The translations under genes were made by a program, and so were the position numbers. A DNA stretch of 64,000 bases from Acidobacteriaceae bacterium (GTDB lineage: Bacteria; Acidobacteriota; Terriglobia; Terriglobales; Acidobacteriaceae). The notes under the pieces were generated by a model, which was not told where the DNA came from, did no database searches, and saw only the letters and a list, made by a program, of their open reading frames with translations. The DNA lies in the NCBI GenBank assembly GCA_003151335.1, contig PLXE01000071.1:89807-153806 (forward strand). The letters are read 5' to 3'. Positions 13,705 through 21,610 of this stretch are shown piece after piece. Every line of letters begins with the position of its first letter. Position 1 is the first letter of the stretch.

Positions 13705-16700
13705 ATGATGCTGCCGAAATTAAATGGACGGTCACTCCGAAGCGTTCTGCTGACAATCTGTGTTCTCACCTTGCTTCCGTTCGCGCTGCGAGCGCAGAAT
13801 GCAACCGGCTCGCTGCTCGGCGAAGTGCAGGATGCCAGCGGAGCGCGGATTAAATCCGCCAGCGTCGTGGTCACCGACAACGGTTCCGGGGTCGCGCGCA
13901 AGGCCACCACCGACAGCCGCGGACAATTCCGATTTCCCGACCTGCTGCCGGGAGACTATCGCGTAGCCGTCACCGCCACGGGCTTTGCCGAAGCCAGCTC
14001 CGATGTGACGGTGCAGGTGAGTAACGTGCGCGACGTGCTGGTGACGTTGCGTCCGGAAGCGATTCAGCAAACCGTTAATGTGAAGGCGGAACCGTCCTCC
14101 ATCACTACCCAGGCGCTCGATACCACGGATGCCGTGAATGGAGGAGTGGTCACGGGCAAGGACCTGGAGACCATTCCTCTGGCGGCGCGCAGCTTCGCCA
14201 ACATTGCCTACATGGTAGCGGGCACGGAGCCGGTCGAGCCTTCCGATCCCACCAAGGCGCGCATCACCGCGGTGTCCACCGGGGGAAGCTCGGGGCTGAA
14301 CAATCAGCTCACGGTGGATGGCGTCGACAACTCCGACGACTACATCGGCGGCTTCCTGCAGAACTTTTCGCCCGACGTGATTCGCGAGTTTGCGGTGCAG
14401 ACCTCGCAGCAGAATGCCGACATCGGGCGCACCACGGCGGGTTCCGTGGTGATCAGCACCATGAGCGGCACCAACAACTGGCACGGCGACCTGGCGTTTT
14501 ATGAGCGCGCGGCAGCCTTGAATGCGCGCTTTCCCATTGAAAACCCGGCCCCGGAGCCCAAGCAGCCTTTCTCGCGGCAGAACTACGTGGGCACCATCGG
14601 CGGGCCGGTGGTGAAGGACAAAGTGTGGGTCTTTTCTGGCTTCGAGATGGTGAACGAGCACGCCAGCGTGAACTACAGCCCCGACAGCCTGACCCAGTTC
14701 AACGCGCTGTCACAACTGGCGCAAGCCGGATTGATTCCCAACACCACTTCGATCGCGGTCCCCCCGTACGCCCGCGTGCCGTTCGTTTCCTACCTGGGCA
14801 TGCTGCGCTTCGACTGGGCGCAATCGCAACGTTCGCAGTGGTTCATCCGTTACGCCCTCGACAACAACACCACCGACAACGCGCTGATCCAGCAAGCCAC
14901 GCTGCCGTCCACGGGCGCAACCACGCACTACAACTATCAGAACGCTGTCCTCAGCAATACGTTCACCTTCAGCCCATCGTGGGTGGGGAATTTAACCGTG
15001 GGAACCAGTTACCTGCACGGCACTGCCGACCGCAACCAGTACCTCGGCTTTGCGCTGGCCTTCCCCTTCAGCTCCACCTCGAAAACTATCTCTGGGTTCG
15101 AGACCTATGGCGATAACCAGTTCGTCACCGCCATTACCGCGTTCCCGGTGATTCGCAATCAGGAGAAGTATCAGTTTCGCTACGATGTGAGCGGCTCGGT
15201 CGGCACGCACGCTCCCAAGTTCGGCGTTGACTTCATTCACGAGCCGGTGCTCAGCGGCGCCTTCCCGGGCCAGGCGGAAACCTTGTACGTGCTCACCCAG
15301 AACCCAACCTACTATCTGACCAACCCGAGCCAGCTTACGGCGGAATTAAACTGCCAGCCCCCATTTGACGGCACCAACTGCCAGACCACATCCACCCCGG
15401 CCGGCAACGGCAATTTTTCGCAGAACGTGCAGCGGCTGGGATTGTATGCCATGGATACCTGGCGGGTAACGCCGGAGGTGACCATCAACTACGGTTTGCG
15501 CTACGACACGACCTTTGGCTTGTTCCAAGCCTCGGGAGTCAGCCAGGCGCTGAATCCCGCCGTGCAGACTATCCGCGGACTGCAACTGCCTCTGCCGACC
15601 GGCGTGCCGCATGATTACCGCACGGCCTTTGCGCCACGTTTGGGAATTGCCTACAATCCCGACCGCATTGAAGATCTGGTCGTCCGCGCCGGCATCGGCC
15701 TCTACTACAACGACCTGGCGCAGGGCGGCTGGGCCACGGCGTTCCAGGCGGTGAACACCCCGTCGGCGTTTGCTCCCTGCAACCAGCCCGGTGATGCTGG
15801 TTGCCTGCCGGGAGCCGCCAACGGAGGCGCCGGAGTCGTAATCGATCCCCACTACCACACGCCCTACTCGCTGACGGTCAGCGGCGGCGTGCAGTACTTA
15901 TGGCACAAGAACTGGACGCTCAGCGCCGACTACGTCCACGAGCAGGGCGTCCATGGCTACCGGCGCTATGAATACACGGCAGGCACCACACTGCTCTCGC
16001 CCCTGTTCGCGCAAGACCCCGACACCCAGATGGCCAATGTGCCCAATCTGTCCGTCTTCAAGGCGGACAATACTTCCAGCTACAACGCCATGATGCTGCA
16101 CGTACAGGGCAACGTCTCGCGGCGCTTCAATCTCACGGCGAACTACGTGCTGTCGAGCGCCAAGACCTGGGGCTGCATCCTCGGCGAGCTGGCCGACTAC
16201 GTGAACGGTGTCTGCAATCCGCTCAAGCCCTTTGCTCCGGGCGATTACGGCCCGTCGGGAGAAGACGTCCTCCACCGCTTCACGCTGGCAGGCGTGGTGT
16301 ACGTGCCCGGTGGCTTTCAGGTATCGACCATCATTCAGGCCGAAGCCGCCCGCCCGATTACGCTCACCACGCCGGTGGACGTCAACGGCCTTGGCGATCC
16401 GACCAATGATCGCGCCGTCATCAATGGCGTGCAGACTACTATGGACCAGTTCCGCGGGACCCCGTACGTCCAGGTTGACCTGCGTGTCACCCGGCCGTTC
16501 AAGGTGGCGGAACGCTGGCAGATACTGCCGTTCATCGAGTTCTTCAACCTGTTCAACCGCAACAATCCCGGCGCGAACTACGTCACCGATATTTCAGCAT
16601 TGCCAACGCCCGTGGACAATCTCTACAACGCTACGCATCTGTGCCCGACTCCAGCGTGCAGCGTGCCCATCACCAACCCGAACCAGCTTCTGGTGCCGGC

Positions 16701-16785
16701 GGGCGCGCTGGGCGACTTTTTCGGTCCTGGAACCACGGTGGGCATTCCCTTTGCGGCGCAAATCGGGGTGCGAGCGACTTTCTAG
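13705..16785 (+). CDS. Oar-like TonB-dependent receptor with carboxypeptidase-regulatory domain
   Basis: A 1026-residue outer-membrane protein. Residues 1-31 form a signal peptide (SVLLTICVLTLLPFALRAQ), followed by a carboxypeptidase-regulatory-like beta-sandwich (about 32-120, ATGSLLGEVQDASGARIKSASVVVTDNGSG type), a plug domain (about 125-260, with GLNNQLTVDGVDNSDDY) and a 22-strand type beta barrel ending in the terminal aromatic strand IGVRATF. This Oar-like architecture is abundant in Acidobacteriota. Such receptors import large substrates such as glycans or peptides, but the ligand cannot be inferred. AGGA seven bases upstream supports the first ATG. It stands alone, with no SusD-like partner or TonB nearby. 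Confidence 0.92.
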   Translation: MMLPKLNGRSLRSVLLTICVLTLLPFALRAQNATGSLLGEVQDASGARIKSASVVVTDNGSGVARKATTDSRGQFRFPDLLPGDYRVAVTATGFAEASSDVTVQVSNVRDVLVTLRPEAIQQTVNVKAEPSSITTQALDTTDAVNGGVVTGKDLETIPLAARSFANIAYMVAGTEPVEPSDPTKARITAVSTGGSSGLNNQLTVDGVDNSDDYIGGFLQNFSPDVIREFAVQTSQQNADIGRTTAGSVVISTMSGTNNWHGDLAFYERAAALNARFPIENPAPEPKQPFSRQNYVGTIGGPVVKDKVWVFSGFEMVNEHASVNYSPDSLTQFNALSQLAQAGLIPNTTSIAVPPYARVPFVSYLGMLRFDWAQSQRSQWFIRYALDNNTTDNALIQQATLPSTGATTHYNYQNAVLSNTFTFSPSWVGNLTVGTSYLHGTADRNQYLGFALAFPFSSTSKTISGFETYGDNQFVTAITAFPVIRNQEKYQFRYDVSGSVGTHAPKFGVDFIHEPVLSGAFPGQAETLYVLTQNPTYYLTNPSQLTAELNCQPPFDGTNCQTTSTPAGNGNFSQNVQRLGLYAMDTWRVTPEVTINYGLRYDTTFGLFQASGVSQALNPAVQTIRGLQLPLPTGVPHDYRTAFAPRLGIAYNPDRIEDLVVRAGIGLYYNDLAQGGWATAFQAVNTPSAFAPCNQPGDAGCLPGAANGGAGVVIDPHYHTPYSLTVSGGVQYLWHKNWTLSADYVHEQGVHGYRRYEYTAGTTLLSPLFAQDPDTQMANVPNLSVFKADNTSSYNAMMLHVQGNVSRRFNLTANYVLSSAKTWGCILGELADYVNGVCNPLKPFAPGDYGPSGEDVLHRFTLAGVVYVPGGFQVSTIIQAEAARPITLTTPVDVNGLGDPTNDRAVINGVQTTMDQFRGTPYVQVDLRVTRPFKVAERWQILPFIEFFNLFNRNNPGANYVTDISALPTPVDNLYNATHLCPTPACSVPITNPNQLLVPAGALGDFFGPGTTVGIPFAAQIGVRATF

Positions 16786-16991
16786 AGCGGTTCCGCATTA
16801 GATGTGTCCGGTTTGCATGGGTAGTGCGGGCGGATACACCAATCCCGGAACCGTTCTAGAGAAAAATCATTCACCACAGAGGACACAGAGAAGATGGAGT
16901 TTTGGTTTCCGTCGAGTTTTCTCCGTGATCTCCGTGATCTCTGTGGTTAATTTCATTCTTATGGGCGGTAGGCGAGCAACTTTCTAGAGCG
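16770..16991. repeat. 20-bp direct repeats flanking a palindromic insertion at the receptor 3' end
   Basis: GCGAGCGACTTTCTAGAGCG at 16770-16789, which includes the receptor stop codon, recurs with one mismatch at 16972-16991. Between them lie an inverted pair CTAGAGCGGTTCCG (16782-16795) / CGGAACCGTTCTAG (16845-16858) and a family-2 repeat. Confidence 0.7.
16870..16953. repeat. family-2 palindromic repeat (CACCACAGAG...), copy 1
   Basis: TTCACCACAGAGGACACAGAG at the left is answered by CTCCGTGATCTCCGTGATCT and CTGTGGTTAA at the right, forming a long imperfect stem. Related copies lie at 22704, 29696 and 63827. Confidence 0.7.
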
Positions 16992-17004
16992 ACTCATCTC
17001 TGGA

Positions 17005-17109
17005 GTTGTCATTACGAGCGAAGCGAGGAATCTGCTTTTCCTGGCTGTGGAACGACCGCTGAGGAAACAGCAGATCCCTCACGGCCTAAAGGCCGTTCGT
17101 GATGGCAAC
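17005..17109. repeat. palindromic repeat related to family 1 (105 bp)
   Basis: GTTGTCATTACGAGCG at the left matches, as an inverted repeat with three mismatches, CGTTCGTGATGGCAAC at the right. It contains the words GAGGAATCTGC and GCAGATCCCTC, which also pair. Confidence 0.6.
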
Positions 17110-17119
17110 TTAGAATTGA

Positions 17120-17146
17120 GAAGCCGGCCAAAGATGGGCCGGCTTC
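17120..17146 (-). terminator. hairpin downstream of the cytochrome c gene
   Basis: GAAGCCGGCC pairs perfectly with GGCCGGCTTC around a 7-base loop, 22 bases past the cytochrome c stop on the minus strand. The following T-rich stretch is weak. Confidence 0.6.
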
Positions 17147-17167
17147 TATGCGTGCTCTGAGAACGGA

Positions 17168-17458
17168 TTACTTCTTGAGGGTCCCGACGTAGGTGGCAAC
17201 TTCTCCCGCCTGGGCGGCCGTCAAGCCCGCAACCGCTTTGCTGTGCGGCGCTTTCTTCCCGGCTTCACCTTTGGTGAGGTAATCAGTAATTTGCTTCTGG
17301 TCCAACGTGGTCTTCTGCAGGGACGGTCCAACTTTTCCTTCACCCGCTGGCCCGTGGCACATGGCGCATTTCGACTTATACAGGACGGCCCCATCCTGGG
17401 CCCACGCCATGCCTGATACCAGTGCAACTGCCGTCAACATCATCAAGTAACGCTTCAT
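17168..17458 (-). CDS. small exported class I cytochrome c without an obvious Met ligand
   Basis: A 96-residue periplasmic c-type cytochrome. Residues 1-21 are a signal peptide (LMMLTAVALVSGMAWA), followed by one heme-binding motif CAMCH (C31 to H35) and the short c6/c551-like fold ending in AGEVATYVGTLKK. Apart from the Met inside CAMCH, the mature chain has no methionine, so the usual distal ligand is missing. The only other histidine, in KKAPHSKAVAG, sits about where the Met loop would be. Start and AAGGAG site are clear. It is a single gene between repeats, and no partner oxidase or reductase is adjacent. It probably moves electrons in the periplasm. Confidence 0.88.
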   Translation of the reverse strand: MKRYLMMLTAVALVSGMAWAQDGAVLYKSKCAMCHGPAGEGKVGPSLQKTTLDQKQITDYLTKGEAGKKAPHSKAVAGLTAAQAGEVATYVGTLKK

Positions 17459-17644
17459 AGAAATAGGATCTCCTTAAGTTTTGGGATAAACAAAATTCCG
17501 AAGCCGAACCAGCCTTCGGTTGCTGCATGAACTGCTCGCGCAGAACTGTAATGTGAGGTTTGGCCCCATTTCTCACATTGGCTGGTATTGTAGAGCGGAA
17601 TCGGCAACTTGCCATCACACTTAATTGCGCTTGAACAACGCACG

Positions 17645-17658
17645 GTGACGTACGTCAC
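17645..17658. promoter_or_regulatory. perfect palindrome GTGACGTACGTCAC, CRP/FNR-like
   Basis: GTGA-N6-TCAC is the core pattern of CRP-type sites. It lies 187 bases upstream of the cytochrome c start. A copy with one change is at 24048-24061 and a half copy at 10394-10407. Confidence 0.5.
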
Positions 17659-17705
17659 GCTCGCATTGGTCGAACTAGCCTGCATTATTCACGAACATTT
17701 GAATT

Positions 17706-17851
17706 GTCATCCTGAGCGAGCGCAGCGAGTCGAAGGACCCCTATAGCTGCGAGAAATCGCAGGGTAGCCGCGTGGCTGAGCACCGGGTCCGGGATTGCTA
17801 ACGACCAAAGGGTTCCTTCGACTCCTCGCTACGCTGGTCGCTCAGGATGAC
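17706..17851. repeat. MITE-like palindromic repeat, family 1, copy B (146 bp)
   Basis: It has the same 13-base terminal inverted repeats as copy A, the inner GTCGAAGGACCCC / GGGTTCCTTCGAC pair, and the shared word GAGAAATC in the centre. Confidence 0.85.
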
Positions 17852-17946
17852 AGACGAACCAACGGTCGCTTACGATCCGGTGCATTGGAGAAAAGTCGCC
17901 GCACCCGGCTTCGTGCTACCCTGCTTAACCTCAGGAACTCAATCCG

Positions 17947-19638
17947 ATGACCCGACGTTTTCTCGCCGCTGTAATGGTTTTTGCGCTGCTAGGGCTCCCG
18001 CTTCAGGGCTTCCCCGCAGTCGTTGGGCCGGCCCCGCAGAATGCTGACTTCAGCAGCGCTGAGATGCTCTATCGATCGGGCAAGTTTGCCGAGGCGGCGG
18101 CCAAGTTTCAAGCCATGGTGAAGGCTGATCCGAAGATGGTACCGGCGCAAGTTGGACTGATCCACTCCTTGTTGCGCGCGCAAGAGCTAGATCAGGCCGA
18201 AGCCGCCGCCACCCGGGCGCTCACCTTGCAACCAAATGCTGCCCCGCTGGCGACCGCCATGGGAGACGTTCAATTCCGGCTGGGAAAAATGCCGGAGGCG
18301 GAACGCTCGTATCTGAAGGCGCTGAATCTGAATCCCAAGGACCCCGGTCCTTATATCGGCGTGGCCCGCGTTTACCGCGCCTACTCGCTCTACCGTCGCG
18401 CCTTCGATGAACTGGAGCGGGCGCACCAGATCGCCCCCGACAGCCCCGCTATGCAGCGCATGTGGCTGGCGACTCTGCCCCCGCGAGAGCGGATCGCGGC
18501 GATTGAAGCTTATCTGGCAAGTGGGCGCTCTGAGGACCCGGAAGAAACGGCTTTACTGCGTCGTGATCTCGACTTCCTCAAGGCCATGGTGGACAAGCCG
18601 GCGTATCCCTGCCGTTTGGTCAGCAAAGTCAAGCAAACCAATACCAAGCTGCTGGTGTTGCCCTCCGCCACATCCCACCTTGGCGCTACCGGTCTGGAAG
18701 TGAAACTCAACGGACACAGCAATCGCCTGGCACTGGACACCGGTACCAGCGGAATCCTGGTCCGCAGCGCGACGGCGGAGAAGGCCGGACTCACCCGCAT
18801 CGGCGAACAGCGCATTGGCGGCCTGGGTGACAAGGGCGGGCAGAGTGGATACGTCGCCGTCGCCGCTCATATTCGCGTCGGCGACCTGGAATTTGAGGAC
18901 TGCCTGGTGCGCGTCGTGGATGCACCCGGACCCAGCGACATCGACGGTCTGATCGGTAGCGATGTCTTTGGCGCGTATTTGATCGATATCGACATTCCCG
19001 GGCAAAAGCTAAGGCTGTCGCCGCTGCCCAAGCGTCCGGATGAGGCCGCTGCCCCCACCGCTTTGAACAGTGCCGGCGAGACCCGCGGCGCCCCTGAGGA
19101 CAATGTGGAGAATGGCGGCGAGGAGCGGACAGCGCCCAAGCAGGCGAAAGGGGCAAACTTGGCCGCCAACCCGCACCTGCCGAAAGATGCCTACGTCGCT
19201 CCCGAGATGGCCCGCTGGACCAGGGTCTTTCGCTTCGGCCACATGCTGCTGATTCCCACGCGGGTGGACGGCTTCGGGCCCATGCTGTTCATGATTGACA
19301 CCGGCTCGTTCACCAACATTCTCTCCACCCGGGCGGCACGCGAGGTCACCAAGGTCAGGGCGGATTCCCGCACGCAAGTGAAAGGGCTGAGCGGTAAGGT
19401 GGCCAACGTTTACCGCGCCGACAAAGCTACGCTTGAGTTCGGCCACTACTCGCAGGAGAACCAGGACATCGTGACCTTGGATCTATCGGCCATCAGCCAA
19501 TCCACGGGTACCGAGATATCGGGCATCCTCGGCTTCGAGATGCTGCGCATCCTGCAGGTCAAGATCGATTATCGCGACGGCCTGGTTGACTTTCTCTACG
19601 ACCCCAAGCATCTTCCCAAAGGCATCAGCCTTCGGTAG
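17947..19638 (+). CDS. exported TPR protein with two retropepsin-like aspartyl protease domains
   Basis: A 563-residue secreted protein. A signal peptide covers about residues 1-24, and three or four tetratricopeptide repeats span about 35-165 (for example YRSGKFAEAAAKFQAMVKADP and LGKMPEAERSYLKALNLNP). Two retropepsin-like domains follow: the first with LALDTGTSGILV (Asp264) and a GLIGSDVFGAYLIDID flap-like end, the second with MLFMIDTGSFTNIL (Asp451) and ILGFEMLRILQVKIDYRDGLV. A polar linker of about 65 residues separates them. Each retropepsin half normally dimerises, so two in one chain could form an internal dimer like pepsin. Substrate is unknown. A protein with the same doubled domain but a PDZ instead of TPRs is encoded at 49211-51058. 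Confidence 0.85.
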   Translation: MTRRFLAAVMVFALLGLPLQGFPAVVGPAPQNADFSSAEMLYRSGKFAEAAAKFQAMVKADPKMVPAQVGLIHSLLRAQELDQAEAAATRALTLQPNAAPLATAMGDVQFRLGKMPEAERSYLKALNLNPKDPGPYIGVARVYRAYSLYRRAFDELERAHQIAPDSPAMQRMWLATLPPRERIAAIEAYLASGRSEDPEETALLRRDLDFLKAMVDKPAYPCRLVSKVKQTNTKLLVLPSATSHLGATGLEVKLNGHSNRLALDTGTSGILVRSATAEKAGLTRIGEQRIGGLGDKGGQSGYVAVAAHIRVGDLEFEDCLVRVVDAPGPSDIDGLIGSDVFGAYLIDIDIPGQKLRLSPLPKRPDEAAAPTALNSAGETRGAPEDNVENGGEERTAPKQAKGANLAANPHLPKDAYVAPEMARWTRVFRFGHMLLIPTRVDGFGPMLFMIDTGSFTNILSTRAAREVTKVRADSRTQVKGLSGKVANVYRADKATLEFGHYSQENQDIVTLDLSAISQSTGTEISGILGFEMLRILQVKIDYRDGLVDFLYDPKHLPKGISLR

Positions 19639-19645
19639 GCGAGGC

Positions 19646-20173
19646 CTACTTCTTCCGGCGAAAGTCGAAGCGTCCGATGCTCAGCTTGCCGTGATTGTCC
19701 ATGGAGGTCCACTCTTGGATGTGGTGATCTGGGCCATCGAAGATAAAGACAACCTCCTGCATATGGACGTCGTTCGGCCCGATGTTCGTGCCGTCCTTGA
19801 ACTTGAAGTCCACGCGATTGGGATCGCCACTGGGAGCTGCTACCATGCGGGGCTGGTTGTGCGCCGCACAGTAGTGCGTTGCCATTAACCTGGGGCCGTC
19901 CATGTGGAAGACGGTGACCATCTCATAGGGCGTGCCCTCGCCGAGCCAACTCATCAGCGCTGATCCGTCGGAGACCATCGTGAACCGGGTAGTGGCCGGA
20001 TACTCTTTACCGCCGTCCAGCATGTTGCCCACCCAAGCGCCATCCAACGTCTTCATTTTGTCAAATGACGGATTCGGGGCTATGGCGGATTTGTGTTCTT
20101 CGGCAAGTAGCGCCATTCCCAGGCAAACCGTGAAAATGAGCGCCAGCAGGGACAGCAGTTTCATGAGTCGCAT
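19646..20173 (-). CDS. exported lipocalin-like DUF1579-type protein
   Basis: A 175-residue protein with a signal peptide (MKLLSLLALIFTVCLGMALLA) and a single beta-rich domain resembling the DUF1579 family: MKTLDGAWVGNMLD at its start, then TTRFTMVSDGSALMSW, and MQEVVFIFDGPDHHIQEW near the end. Function is not known; such proteins are thought to be calycin-like ligand binders. The ATG at 20173 is preceded by TTGGAGGCGACA. Its stop is 7 bases from the stop of the convergent retropepsin gene. The C-terminal remnant of a permease ends 22 bases upstream on the same strand, so an earlier operon partner may have been lost. Confidence 0.75.
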   Translation of the reverse strand: MRLMKLLSLLALIFTVCLGMALLAEEHKSAIAPNPSFDKMKTLDGAWVGNMLDGGKEYPATTRFTMVSDGSALMSWLGEGTPYEMVTVFHMDGPRLMATHYCAAHNQPRMVAAPSGDPNRVDFKFKDGTNIGPNDVHMQEVVFIFDGPDHHIQEWTSMDNHGKLSIGRFDFRRKK

Positions 20174-20195
20174 TGTCGCCTCCAAGTCCGGAACT

Positions 20196-20408
20196 TTAAT
20201 CGACGGGCGCCGGCGACGCAACCCTTTGTTTCGCTTGTCCCTTCGCAGCGAAGAGCAGGATGTACAAATAGCAGATCACGGCCAGCACAAACGCGTGATG
20301 GATCCCGATGCGGTCGGCGATGAAGCCTTGCACCAGCGGAGTGACGGCACCGCCCACGATGGCTGTATTTAGCAGCCCCGAACCTTCTCTGGTCAGTTTG
20401 ATAGCATC
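20196..20408 (-). pseudogene. C-terminal remnant of a fucose-type (FucP) MFS permease
   Basis: The minus strand encodes AIKLTREGSGLLNTAIVGG followed by AVTPLVQGFIADRIGIHHAF and VLAVICYLYILLFAAKGQ, which matches the last two membrane segments of FucP/glucose-galactose transporters (their GSGLL.MAIVGGAI.P..QG..AD..GIHHAF..P..CYLYI). An in-frame TAA at 20409-20411 cuts it off, and no matching upstream part is visible in any frame. About 70 of the usual 400 or more residues remain, so it cannot work as a transporter. Confidence 0.75.
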
Positions 20409-20411
20409 TTA

Positions 20412-20633
20412 GTGCCATAAATCACGGAATCGTCGATTTTGCGTTTAGAAGGCCTAGGAGGCCCGCGTTCGTGAGGGGACGGCCCTTACCTCGTTCTCCA
20501 CCCACAAAATCGATTCTAGGGGTATTTGCGGGTGTTTAACTGGCACTCCTTGGGTACACTAAACTAGGAAAATAGTGCTGGGCCAATTCGTGCCCGAAAC
20601 TAACCACTTAGGTGGTGTATTGAAAGATGGGAT
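20412..20633. other. gene-free stretch between the permease remnant and the SDR region
   Basis: I see no family-like coding sequence or strong hairpin. It may be decayed DNA of the former permease gene. Confidence 0.35.
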
Positions 20634-20767
20634 TTAGAGCTTCTTTTCGGCTGCCCCCAGCAGAACCGCGGGCGAGGTGTAAGACTCTGTGCCGTCCCTC
20701 AGCTCCGCAACAAACACAGACAAGCACGCGCTTCCGGTGTTAGGTTTGTAGGTTTCCGAGGAGGGCC
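20634..20767 (-). pseudogene. short protein-like open frame without a start, possible gene remnant
   Basis: On the minus strand an open frame of about 44 codons reads ETYKPNTGSACLSVFVAELR followed by DGTESYTSPAVLLGAAEKKL and a TAA. Codon third positions look coding, but there is no usable start with a ribosome site, and an in-frame stop lies at its upstream end. I do not recognise a family. It could equally be chance in the promoter region of the SDR gene. Confidence 0.25.
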
Positions 20768-21610
20768 ATGTTCACCAAAGATCTTCTACAGGACAAGCGC
20801 ATTCTCATCACGGGTGGCGGCACCGGGATTGGCCGCGCCATGGCCGAGCGATTTCTGCAGTTGGGCGCCACGGTTTACATCTGCGGACGGCGCCGCGAGG
20901 TGGTGGAGAAGACGGCGGCAGAGCTGTCGGTCTCGACCGGCGGAACCATTGAGGGCTTCGCGTGTGACGTGCGCGATCCCGAACAAGTCGAGCCGCTGAT
21001 CGAGCAACTATGGGCCAAGGGTCCGCTCGACGTGCTGGTGAACAATGCCGCCGGCAATTTCCTGGCGCGCACCGAAGAGCTGTCGGCCAACGCCTTCGAA
21101 GCCGTGATTGGCATCGTGCTCAAAGGCACCATCAATATGACGTTGGCGTGCGGGCGGCGCTGGCTGGCGGCCAAGCATAAGGGCGTGGTGCTCAGCATTG
21201 CGACCACCTACGCCGACACCGGTTCGGCTTATGTGGTGCCGAGCGCCGTCGCAAAAGCTGGCGTGGTCGCGCTGATGCGCAGCCTGGCGGTGGAGTGGGG
21301 CGGCCGTGGAATCCGATTCGTGGCCATCGCCCCGGGCGCAATTCGCACCGAAGGCGCATTCTCGCGACTGCTGCCCACGCCTCAACTGGAGAAGATGTTG
21401 CTGGACCACAATCCCCTGCACCGCCTCGGAACACTGGAGGAGATTGCCAATCTGGGAGCCTTCTTGATCAGCGACCAGGCGGGCTACATCAATGGCGAGA
21501 TGGTTTACATGGACGGCGGCGAGATGCTGGCAGGGGCGAGCACCTTCAGCCTGATGGGGCGACAAATACCGGACGCGGCCTGGGAAATGCTGAAGCCGAA
21601 GAAGAAGTAG
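20768..21610 (+). CDS. 2,4-dienoyl-CoA reductase-like SDR (DECR type)
   Basis: A 280-residue short-chain dehydrogenase/reductase. The Rossmann motif is ITGGGTGIGRAMAERF (residues 14-29) and VNNAAGNF follows at 91-98. The catalytic region is TYADTGSAYVVPSAVAKAGV: the usual YxxxK tyrosine is a serine (S159), while Tyr148 lies 15 residues before Lys163, exactly the Tyr/Lys spacing of mitochondrial DECR1 (Tyr199/Lys214). GAFSRL and DGGE near the C terminus also match that group. The enzyme would reduce 2,4-dienoyl-CoA with NADPH during breakdown of unsaturated fatty acids, complementing fadNAE at 58-64 kb. GAGGAGGG precedes the ATG. The last 65 bases overlap the convergent methyltransferase gene. 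Confidence 0.88.
   Translation: MFTKDLLQDKRILITGGGTGIGRAMAERFLQLGATVYICGRRREVVEKTAAELSVSTGGTIEGFACDVRDPEQVEPLIEQLWAKGPLDVLVNNAAGNFLARTEELSANAFEAVIGIVLKGTINMTLACGRRWLAAKHKGVVLSIATTYADTGSAYVVPSAVAKAGVVALMRSLAVEWGGRGIRFVAIAPGAIRTEGAFSRLLPTPQLEKMLLDHNPLHRLGTLEEIANLGAFLISDQAGYINGEMVYMDGGEMLAGASTFSLMGRQIPDAAWEMLKPKKK

Larger units (their letters stand above)
17459..17946. other. intergenic region upstream of cytochrome c, with a palindrome and a repeat
   Basis: No gene is visible. It holds the perfect palindrome at 17645-17658, the family-1 repeat copy B, and the start-proximal AGGAA of the TPR/retropepsin gene. Confidence 0.5.
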
